A DNA stretch of 64,000 nt from Rhipicephalus microplus (Eukaryota > Arthropoda > Arachnida > Ixodida > Ixodidae), in assembly GCF_043290135.1 (NCBI RefSeq), contig NC_134707.1:143159319-143223318 (forward strand). Direction: 5' to 3'. Under the pieces are notes generated by a model that ran no database searches, was not told the DNA's origin, and was given only the letters and a program-made list of their open reading frames with translations. The translations under genes were made by a program, and so were the position numbers. Below are positions 50,131 to 62,231 of the stretch, one piece after another (positions within the stretch are counted from its first letter, which is position 1; every line of letters starts with the position of its first letter).

Positions 50131-51764
50131 CTAGAAACTCTGCAACTAGAAACTCCGCAACTAGAAACTCCACAGCTAGAAACTCCACAACTTGAAACAC
50201 CACAACTAGATACTCCACAACTGCAAATTCCACAACTAGAAACTCCACAACTAGAAACTCTGCAACTAGAAACTCCACAGCTACAAACTCCACAACTTGA
50301 GACTTCGCAAATAGAAACTCGTCAACTAGAAACTCAACAACTAGGAACTCCCAACTAGACACTCCGCAACTAGGAACTCTACAACTTCAGAATCCACAGC
50401 TAGAAACTCCACAATTTCAGACTTCGCGACTAGAAACTCAGCAACTAGAAACTCAACAACTAGAAACTTCACCACTAGAAACTCCACAACTAGGAACTGT
50501 ACAACTTCAAAATCCACAACTAAAAACTCCTCAACTTGAAACTCCACAACTAGATACTCCACAACTACAAACTCCACCACTAGAAACTGCACCACTTGAA
50601 ACTCCGCAACCAGAAACTCCGCAACTAAAAACTCCACAACTAGAAACTCCACAAGTAGAAACTCCACAACTAGAAACTCCGCGTTTAGAAACTCCACAAC
50701 TAGAAACTCCGCATTTAGAAACTCCACAGCTAGAAACCCCACAACTAGAAACTTCACAACTAGCAACTCAACAACTAGAGACTGCACAACTAGAGACTCC
50801 GCAACTTGAAACTCCACAGCTTGTGACTCCGCAACTAGAAACTCCACAACTTGAAACTCCGCCACTAGAATCTCCACAACTAGAAAACTCCGCTACTAGA
50901 AACTCTGCCACTAGAAAATCCACAACTAGAAATTCCACAGCTAGAAACTCAACAACTTGAAACACCACAACTAGATACTCCACAACTACAAATTCCACAA
51001 CTAGAAACTCCAGAACTAGAAACTCCACAACTAGAAACTCCGCAACTAGAAACTCCACCGCTAGAAACTCCACAACTTGAGACTTCGCAACAAGAAATTC
51101 GGCAACTAGAATCTCCACAACTAGAAACTCTGCAACTAGAAACTCCGCAACTACAAACTCCGCAACTAGAAACTCCACAGCTAGAAATTCCAACACTTGA
51201 GACTTCGCAAATAGAAACTCGTCAACTAGAAACTCAACAACTAGAAACTCCACAGCTAGAAACTCCACAACTAGAAACTGCACAACTTGAGAGTTCGCAA
51301 CTAGATACTCCACAAATAGAAACTCCACAACTAGAGACTCCACATCTAGAAAATCCACCACTAGAAAGTCCACAACTACAAACCTCACAACTAGAAACTC
51401 CACAACTAGAAACTCCGCAACTGGAAACTCCACAGCCAGAAACTCTACAACTAGAAAAACCACATCTAGAAACTCCGCAACAACAAACTCTGCAACTAGA
51501 AACTCCACAACTAGAATTTCCACAGCTAGAGACTAAACAACTAGAGACTCTTCAACTAAAAGCTCCACAACTAGACACTCCACAGCTAGAAATTCTGCAT
51601 CTAGAAACCCGACCAGTAGAAACTCAACAACTACAAACTCCACACCTATAAATTCCTCAACTGGAAATGCCACAACTAAAACTCCACAACTAGAAACTCC
51701 ACAACTAGAAACTCCACAACTAGAAACTCCACAACTAGAAACTCTGCAGCTAAAAACTCCGCAA

Positions 51765-54700
51765 CTAGAACTCTGCAACTAGAAACTCCGCAACTAGAAA
51801 CTCTACAGCTAGAAACCCCACAACTAGAAACTTCACAACTAGCAACTCAACAACTAGAGACTGCTCAACTAGAGACTCCACAACTAGAATCTCTGCAACT
51901 AGAAACTCCGCAACTAGAAACTCCACAACTTGAAACTCCGCCACTAGAATCTCCACAACTCGAAACTGTGCAACTAGATAATCCACAACTATCAACCCAA
52001 GTATAAACTCCCCAACTGGAAACTCCGCAACTAGAAACTCCGCAACTAGAAACTCCCCAACAAGAAACTCCACAACTAGATGCTCCACAACCAGAAACTC
52101 CACAACTAAAGATTTCATAAGTAGAAACTCCACAGCTAGAATTTCCACAACTAGAAACCCCACAACTAGAAACTCCACAACCAGGAACTCTGCAAATAGA
52201 AAATTTACAAATAGAAACTCGAAAACTAAAAACTCCAACTAGAAACTCTACAACTAGAAACTTCACAAATTGAAACTCCACAAATAGACACTCCACAACT
52301 AGAAACTCAACAACAAGGAACTCCACAACTAGGAACTCCAAAATTGAGACTCCACAACTAGAAACTACACAGATTGAAATTCCACAACTAGAAACTCCAC
52401 AACTGAAAACTGCGCAACTAGAAACTCTGCAACTAGAAACTTTACAGCTAGAAACTCCACAACTTGAGACTTCGCAAATAGAAACTCGTCAACTGGAAAC
52501 TCAATCAGTAGAAACTCCACAGCTAGAAACTCCACAACTAGAAACTCCACAACTTGAAACCCAACAAATAGATACTCCACAACTACAGACTCCACAACTT
52601 GAAACACCACAACTAGATACTCCACAACTACAAATTCCGCAACTAGAAACTCCACAACTAGAAACTCCGCAACTAGAAAGTCCCCAACTAGAAACCCCAC
52701 AACTAGAATCTCTGCAACTAGAAACTCCGCAACTAGAAACTCCACAGCTAGAAACCCCACTACTATAAACTTCACAACTAGCAACTCAACAACTAGAGAC
52801 TGCACAACTAGAGACTCCACCACTAGAAACTCCACAGCTAGTAACTCCGCAACTAGAAGCCCCACAACTACAAACTCCGCAACTAGAAACTCCACAGCTA
52901 GAAACTCCAACACTTGAGACTTCGCAAATAGAAACTCGTCAACTAGAAACTCCGCAACTAGAAACCCGACCACTAGAAACTCCACAAATAGAAACTCCAC
53001 ACCTATAAATTCCACAACTTGAAACTCTACAGCTAGAAACTCCACAACTAGAAATTCCATAACTTGAAACTCCACAGCTAGAAAATCCACAACTAGAAAC
53101 TCCCCAACTAGAAACTCCACAACTTGAATCTCCGCAAATAGAAACTCCGAAACTAGAAACTCCACAACTTGAAAACTCCGCAACGTGAAACTCTGCAACT
53201 AGAAACTCCGCAATTAAAAACTCCACAGCTAGAAACTTCACTACTTGAGACTTCGCAACTAGAAACTCGGCAACTAGAAACCCAACAACCAGAAACTTCA
53301 CAACTAGAAACTCCAGAAGTTGAAACCCAACAAATAGATACTCCTCAACTACAGACTCCACAACTAGAAACTCCCCAACTAGAAACTCCACAACTTGAAA
53401 CTCCGCAACTAGAAACTCCGAAACTAGAAACTCCAAAACTAGAAAACTCCGCAACGTGAAACTCTGCAACCAGAAACTCCGCAATTAGAAACTCCACAGC
53501 TAGAAACTTCACTACTTGAAACACCACAACTAGATACTCCACAACTACGAATTCCACAACTACAAATTCCGCAACTAGAAACTCCACAACTGGAAACTCC
53601 GCAACTAGAAACTCCACAGCTAGAAACTCCACAACTTGAGACTTCGCGACTAGAAACTCAGCAACTAGAAACTCAACAACTAGAAACTCCACCACTAGAA
53701 ACTCCACAACTAGGAACTCTACAACTTCAAAATCCACAACTAAAAACTCCTCAACTTGAAACTCCGCAACTAGATACTCCACAACTACAAACTCCACCTC
53801 TTAAAACTCCACAACCTGAAACTCCGAGACCAGAAACTCCGCAACTAAAAACTCCACAACTAGAAACTCCACAAGTAGAAACTCCACAACAAGAAACTCC
53901 GCAACTAAAAACTCCACAACTAGACACTCAACAACTAGAAACTCCCCAACTAGAAACTCCACAACTAGAATCTCTGCAACTAGAATCTCCGCAACTAGAA
54001 ACTCTGCAACTAGAAACTCCGCAACTAGAAACTCCACAGCTAGAAACCCCACAACTAGAAACTTCACAACTAGCAACTCAACAACTAGAGACTGCACAAC
54101 TAGAGACTCCACAAATAGAATCTCTGCAACTAGAAACTCCGCAACTAGAAACTCTGCAACTAGAAACTCCGACACTAGAAACTCCACAGCTAGAAACCCC
54201 ACAACTAGAAACTTCACAACTAGCAACTCATCAACTAGAGACTGCACAACTAGAGACTCCGCAACTAGAAACTCCACAGCTAGTAACTCCGCAACTAGAA
54301 ACTCCACAACTTGAAACTCCGCCACTAGAATCTCCACAACTAGAAAACTCCGCAACTAGAAACTCTGCAACTAGAAACTCCGCAACTAGAAACTCCAAAG
54401 CTAGATACCCTACAACTATAATTTTCACAACTAGAAACTCAACAACTAGAAACTCCCCAACTAGAAACTCCACAACTAGAATCTATGCAACTAGAAACTC
54501 CGCAACTAGAAACTCTGCAACTAGAAACTCCACAACTTGAAACACTACAACTAGATACTCCACAACTACTAATTCCACAACTAGAAACTCCGCAACTAGA
54601 AACTCCATCGCTAGAAACTCCACAACTTGAGACTTCGCAACAAGAAAATCGGCAACTAGAATCTCCACAACTAGAAACTCTGCAACTAGAAACTCCGCAA

Positions 54701-55299
54701 CTACAAACTCCGCAACTAGAAACTCCACAGCTAGAAACTCCAACACTCGAGACTTCGCAAATAGAAACTCGTCAACTAGAAACTCAACAACTAGAAACTC
54801 CACAGCTAGAAACTCCACAACTAGAAACTCCACAACTTGAGAGTTCGCAACTAGATACTCCACAAATAGAAACTCCACAACTAGAGACTCCACAACTAGA
54901 AAATCCACCACTAGAAAGTCCACAACTACAAACCTCACAACTAGAAACTCCACAACTAGAAACTCCGCAACTGGAAACTCCACAGCCGGAAACTCTACAA
55001 CTAGAAAAACCACATCTAGAAACTCCGCAACAACAAACTCTGCAACTAGAAACTCCACAACTAGAATTTCCACAGCTAGAGACTCAACAACTAGAGACTC
55101 TTCAACTAAAAGCTCCACAACTAGACACTCCACAACTAGAAATTCTGGATCTAGAAACCCGACAAGTAGAAACTCAACAACTACAAACTCCACACCTATA
55201 AATTCCTCAACTGGAAATGCCACCACTAAAACTCCACAACTAGAAACTCCACAACTAGAAACTCCACAACTAGAAACTCTGCAGCTAAAAACTCCGCAA
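51765..55299. repeat. 3.5-kb higher-order unit, copy 1
   Basis: Landmarks recur exactly 3,535 bp later (51778/55313, 52365/55900, 52939/56474, 53801/57336) up to about 54480. Confidence 0.82.
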
Positions 55300-58219
55300 C
55301 TAGAACTCTGCAACTAGAAACTCCGCAACTAGAAACTCTACAGCTAGAAACCCCACAACTAGAAACTTCACAACTAGCAACTCAACAACTAGAGACTGCT
55401 CAACTAGAGACTCCGCAACTAGAAACTCCACAGCTAGTAACTCCGCAACTAGAAACTCCACAACTTGAAACTCTACCACTAGAATCTCCACAACTCGAAA
55501 CTCTCCAACTAGATAATCCACAACTATCAACCCAAGTATAAACTCCCCAACTGGAAACTCCGCAACTAGAAACTCCGCAACTAGAAACTCCCCAACAAGA
55601 AACTCCACAACTAGATGCTCCACAACCAGAAACTCCACAACTAAAGATTTCGTAAGTAGAAACTCCACAGCTAGAATTTCCACAACTAGAAACCCCACAA
55701 CTAGAAACTCCACAACTAGGAACTCTGCAAATAGAAAATTTACAAATAGAAACTCGAAAACTAAAAACTCCAACTAGAAACTCTACAACTAGAAACTTCA
55801 CAAATAGAAACTCCACAAATAGACACTCCACAACTAGAAACTCAACAACAAGGAACTCCACAACTAGGAACTCCAAAATTGAGACTCCACAACTAGAAAC
55901 TACACAGATTGAAATTCCACAACTAGAAACTCCACAACTGAAAACTGCGCAACTAGAAACTCTGCAACTAGAAACTTTACAGCTAGAAACTCCACCACTT
56001 GAGACTTCGCAAATAGAAACTCGTCAACTGGAAACTCAACCACTAGAAACTCCACAGCTAGAAACTCCACAACTAGAAACTCCACAACTTGAAACCCAAC
56101 AAATAGATACTCCACAACTACAGACTCCACAACTTGAAACACCACAACTAGATACTCCACAACTACAAATTCCGCAACTAGAAACTCCACAACTAGAAGC
56201 TCCGCAACTAGAAACTCCCCAACTAGAAACCCCACAACTAGAATCTCTGCAACTAGAAACTCCGCAACTAGAAACTCCACAGCTAGAAACCCCACAACTA
56301 TAAACTTCACAACTAGCAACTCAACAACTAGAGACTGCACAACTAGAGACTCCACCACTAGAAACTCCACAGCTAGTAACTCCGCAACTAGAAGCCCCAC
56401 AACTACAAACTCCGCAACTAGAAACTCCACAGCTAGAAACTCCAACACTTGAGACTTCGCAAATAGAAACTCGTCAACTAGAAACTCCGCAACTAGAAAC
56501 CCGACCACTAGAAACTCCACAAATAGAAACTCCACACCTATAAATTCCACAACTTGAAACTCCACAGCTAGAAACTCCACAACTAGAAATTCCATAACTG
56601 GAAACTGCACAGCTAGAAAATCCACAACTAGAAACTCCCCAACTAGAAACTCCACAACTTGAATCTCCGCAAATAGAAACTCCGAAACTAGAAACTCCAC
56701 AACTAGAAAACTCCGCAACGTGAAACTCTGCAACTAGAAACTCCGCAATTAAAAACTCCACAGCTAGAAACTTCACTACTTGAGACTTCGCAACTAGAAA
56801 CTCGGCAACTAGAAACCCAACAACCAGAAACTCCACAACTAGAAACTCCACAAGTTGAAACCCAACAAATAGATACTCCTCAACTACAGACTCCACAACT
56901 AGAAACTCCCCAACTAGAAACTCCACAACTTGAAACTCCGCAACTAGAAACTCCGAAACTAGAAACTCCACAACTAGAAAACTCCGCAACGTGAAAATCT
57001 GCAACCAGAAACTCCGCAATTAGAAACTCCACAGCTGGAAACTTCACTACTTAAAACACCACAACTAGATACTCCACAACTACGAATTCCACAACTACAA
57101 ATTCCGCAACTAGAAACTCCACAACTGGAAACTCCGCAACTAGAAACTCCACAGCTAGAAATTCCACAACTTGAGACTTCGCGACTAGAAACTCAGCAAC
57201 TAGAAACTCAACAACTAGAAACTCCACCACTAGAAACTCCACAACTAGGAACTCTACAACTTCAAAATCCACAACTAAAAACTCCTCAACTTGAAACTCC
57301 ACAACTAGATACTCCACAACTACAAACTCCACCACTTAAAACTCCACAACCTGAAACTCCGCAACCAGAAACTCCGCAACTAAAAACTCCACAACTAGAA
57401 ACTCCACAAGTAGAAACTCCACAACAAGAAACTCCGCAACTAGAAACTCCACAACTAGACACTCAACAACTAGAAACTCCCCAACTAGAAACTCCACAAC
57501 TAGAATCTCTGCAACTAGAAACTCCGCAACTAGAAACTCTGCAACTAGAAACTCCGCAACTAGAAACTCCACAGCTAGAAACCCCACAACTAGAAACTTC
57601 ACAACTAGCAACTCAACAACTAGAGAATGCACAACTAGAGACTCCGCAACTAGAAACTCCACAGCTAGTAACTCCGCAACTAGAAACTCCACAACTTGAA
57701 ACTCCGCCACTAGAATCTCCACAACTAGAAAACTCCGCAACTAGAAACTCTGCAACTAGAAACTCCGCAACTAGAAACTCCAAAGCTAGAAACCCTACAA
57801 CTATAATTTTCACAACTAGAAACTCAACAACTAGAAACTCCCCAACTAGAAACTCCACAACTAGAATCTATGCAACTAGAAACTCTGCAACTAGAAACTC
57901 CACAACTTGAAACACTACAACTAGATACTCCACAACTACTAATTCCACAACTAGAAACTCCGCAACTAGAAACTCCACAGCTAGAAACTCCAACACTTGA
58001 GACTTCGCAAATAGAAACTTGTCAACTAGAAACTCAACAACTAGAAACTCCAATGCTAGAAACTCCACAACTAGAAACTCCACAACTAGAGACTCCACAA
58101 CTAGAAAATCCACCACTAGAAAGTCCACAACTACAAACCTCACAACTAAAACTCCACAACTAGAAACTTCACAACTAGAAACTCCACAACTAGAAACTCT
58201 GCAGCTAAAAACTCCGCAA
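55300..58219. repeat. 3.5-kb higher-order unit, copy 2, internally deleted
   Basis: It parallels copy 1, but the offset falls from 3,535 to 3,385 bp between about 57600 and 57870, a loss of 150 bp or ten monomers. A larger loss follows (about 465 bp, 31 monomers) before 58220. The unit therefore measures 2,920 bp. Confidence 0.82.
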
Positions 58220-59520
58220 CTAGAACTCTGCAACTAGAAACTCCGCAACTAGAAACTCTACAGCTAGAAACCCCACAACTAGAAACTTCACAACTAGCAA
58301 CTCAACAACTAGAGACTGCTCAACTAGAGACTCCGCAACTAGAAACTCCACAGCTAGTAACTCCGCAACTAGAAACTCCACAACTTGAAACTCCGCCACT
58401 AGAATCTCCACAACTCGAAACTCTGCAACTAGATAATCCACAACTATCAACCCAAGTATAAACTCCCCAACTGAAAACTCCGCAACTAGAAACTCCGCAA
58501 CTAGAAACTCCCCAACAAGAAACTCCACAACTAGATGCTCCACAACCAGAAACTCCACAACTAAAGATTTCATAAGTAGAAACTCCACAGCTAGAATTTC
58601 CACAACTAGAAACCCCACAACTAGAAACTCCACAACTAGGAACTCTGCAAATAGAAAATTTACAAATAGAAACTCGAAAACTAAAAACTCCAACTAGAAA
58701 CTCTACAACTAGAAACTTCACAAATAGAAACTCCACAAATAGACACTCCACAACTAGAAACTCCACAACAAGGAACTTCACAACTAGGAACTCCAAAATT
58801 GAGACTCCACAACTAGAAACTACACAGGTTGAAATTCCACAACTAGAAACTCCACAACTGAAAACTGCGCAACTAGAAACTCTGCAACTAGAAACTTTAC
58901 AGCTAGAAACTCCACAACTTGAGACTTCGCAAATAGAAACTCGTCAACTGGAAACTCAACCACTAGAAACTCCACAGCTAGAAACTCCACAACTTGAAAC
59001 CCAACAAATAGATACTCCACAACTACAGACTCCACAACTTGAAACACCACAACTAGATACTCCACAACTACAAATTCCGCAACTAGAAACTCCACAACTA
59101 GAAACACCGCAACTAGAAACTCCCCAACTAGAAACCCCACAACTAGAATCTCTGCAACTAGAAACTCCGCAACTAGAAACTCCACAGCTAGAAACCCCAC
59201 AACTATAAACTTCACAACTAGCAACTCAACAACTAGAGACTGAATAACTAGAGACTCCACCACTAGAAACTCCACAGCTAGTAACTCCGCAACTAGAAGC
59301 CCCACAGCTAGAAACTCCACAAATAGAAACTCCACACCTATAAATTCCACAACTTGAAACTCCACAGCTAGAAACTCCACAACTAGAAATTCCATAACTG
59401 GAAACTCTACAGCTAGAAAATCCACAACTAGAAACTCCCCAACTAGAAACTCCACAACTTGAATCTCCGCAAATAGAAACTCCGAAACTAGAAACTCCAC
59501 AACTAGAAAACTCCGCAACG
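58220..59520. repeat. 3.5-kb higher-order unit, copy 3 (partial)
   Basis: This copy lies 2,920 bp after copy 2 (55400/58320, 55900/58820). The landmarks continue to about 59200, after which deletions near 59300 disturb the register and the array passes into other variants. Confidence 0.75.
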
Positions 59521-61371
59521 TGAAACTCTGCAACCAGAAACTCCGCAACTGGAAACTCTGCAACTAGAAACTCCGCAACTAGAAACTCCACAGCTAGAAA
59601 CCACACAGCTATAAACTTCACAACTAGAAACTCAACAACTAGAAACTCCCCAACTAGAAGCTCCACAACTAGAATCTCTGCAACTATAAACTCCGCAACT
59701 AGAAACTCTGCAACTAGAAACTCCACAACTAGAAACTCCACAGCTAGAAACCCCACAACTAGAAACTTCACAACTAGCAACTCAAGAACTAGAGACTGCA
59801 CAACTAGAGACTCCGCAACTAGAAACTCCACAGCTAGTAACTCCGCAACTAGAAACTCCACAACTTGAAACTCCGCCACTAGAATCTCCACAACTAGAAA
59901 ACTCCGCGACTAGAAACTCTGCAACTAGAAACTCCGCAACTAGAAACTCCATAGCTAGAAACACCACAACTATAAACTTCACAACTAGAAACTCAACAAC
60001 TAGAAACTCCCCAACTAGAAACTCCACAACTAGAATCTCTGCAACTAGAAACTCCGCAACTAAAAACTCTGCAACTAGAAACTCCACAACTTGAAACACT
60101 ACAACTAGATACTCCACAACTACTAATTCCGCAACTAGAAACTCCACAGCTAGAAACTCCACAACTTGAGACTTCGCAACAAGAAACTCGGCAACTAGAA
60201 TCTCCACAACTAGAAACTCTGCAACTAGAAACTCCGCAACTACAAACTCCGCAACTAGAAACTCCACAGCTAGAAACTCCAACACTTGAGACTTCGAAAA
60301 ATAGAAACTCGTCAACTAGAAACTCAACAACTAGAAACTCCACAGCTAGAAACTCCAGAACTAGAAACTCCACAACTTGAGAGTTCGCAACTAGATACTC
60401 CACAACTAGAAACTCCACAACTAGAGACTCCACAACTAGAAACTCCACCACTAGAAACTCCAGAACTACAAACCTCACAACTAGAAACTCCACAATTAGA
60501 AACTCCGCAACTGGAAACTCCACAGCCAGAAACATTACAACTAAAAAAACCACATCTAGAAACTCCGCAACAACAAACTCTGCAACTAGAACTCTGCAGC
60601 TAAAAACTCCGCAACTAGAAACTCTGCAAATAGAAACTCCGCAACTAGAAACTCCACAGCTAGAAACCCCTCAACCATAAACTTCACAACTAGAAACTCA
60701 ACAACTACAGACTGCACAACTAGAGACTCCGCAACTAGAAACTCTGCAGCTAGAAACCCCTCAACTAGAAACTCCACAACTAGGAACTCTGCAAATAGAA
60801 AATCTTTAACTAGAAACTCGAAAACTAAAAACTCCAACTAGAAACTCCACAACTAGAAACTTCACAACTAGAAAATCCACAAATGGACACTCCACAACTA
60901 GAAACTCCACAACTAGAGACTCCACAACTTAGGAACTCCACAAATTGAGACTCCACAACTAGAAACTACAAAGATTGAAACTACACAACTTGAAACTTCA
61001 CAACCAGAAACTCCGCAACTAGAAACTCCGCAACTAAAAACTCCACAACTAGAAAATCCACAACTAGAAACTCCACGACTAGAAACTCCGTAACTAGAAA
61101 CCCGACCACTAGAAACTCCAAAAATAGAAACTCCACACCTATAAATTCCACAACTTGAAACTCCACAGCTAGAAACCCCTCAACTGTAAACTTCACAACT
61201 AGAAACTCAACAACTAGAGACTGCACAATCAGAGACTCCGCAACTAGAAACTCCGCAGCTAGAAACTCCGCAACTAGAAACTCCACAACTTGAAACTCTG
61301 CAAATCGAAACTCTGCAACTAGAAACTCCCCAACCAGAAACTCCACAACTAGAAGCTCCACAACTAGAGAC

Positions 61372-62231
61372 TTTGCATTTAGAAACTCCTCAGATAGAAA
61401 CTACACAACTAGAAACTCCTCGACTAGAGATTCCATAAAAAGAAACTCCACAGCTAGAGTTTTCACAACTAGAAACCCAACAACTAGGAACTCTGCAAAT
61501 AGAAAATCTACAACTAGAAACTCGAAAACTGAAAACTCCAACTAGAAACTCCACAACTAGAAACTTCACAACTAGAAACTCCACAAATAGACACTCCACA
61601 ACTAGAAACTTGACAACTAGAGACTCCACAACTAGGAACTCCAAAATTGAGACTCCACAACTAGAAACTACACAGATTGAAATTTCACAACTGGAAACTC
61701 CACAACTAGAAACTTCGCAACTAGAAACTCTGCAACTAGAAACTTTACAGCTAGAAACTCCACAACTTGAGACTTCGCAAATAGAAACTCGTCAACTGGA
61801 AACTCAACCACTAGAAACTCCACAGCTGGAAACTCCACAACTTGAGACCCAACATATAGATACTCCACAACTACAGACTCCACAACTTGAAACACCACAA
61901 ATAGATACTCCACAACTACAAATTCCGCAACTAGAAATTCCACAACTAGAAACTCCGCAACTAGAAACTCCCCAACTAGAAACTCCACAACTAGAATCTC
62001 TGCAACTAGAAACTCCGCAATTAGAAACTTTGCAACTACAAACTGCGGAACTAGAAACTCCACAGCTAGAAACCCCACAACTATATACTTCACAACTAGC
62101 AACTCAACAACCAGAGACTGCACAACTAGAGACTCCGCCAGTACAAACTCCACAGCTAGTAACTCCGCAACTAGAAACTCCACAACTTGAAACTCCGCCA
62201 CTAGAATCTCCACAACTAGAAAACTCCGCAA
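61372..62231. repeat. Higher-order unit A, copy 8
   Basis: This 860-bp copy is closer in structure to copy 1 than to copies 4, 5 and 7: it keeps the CTAGCAACTCAACAACCAGAG segment at 62096-62116. The next 600 bp also resemble 1560-2200. Confidence 0.82.
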
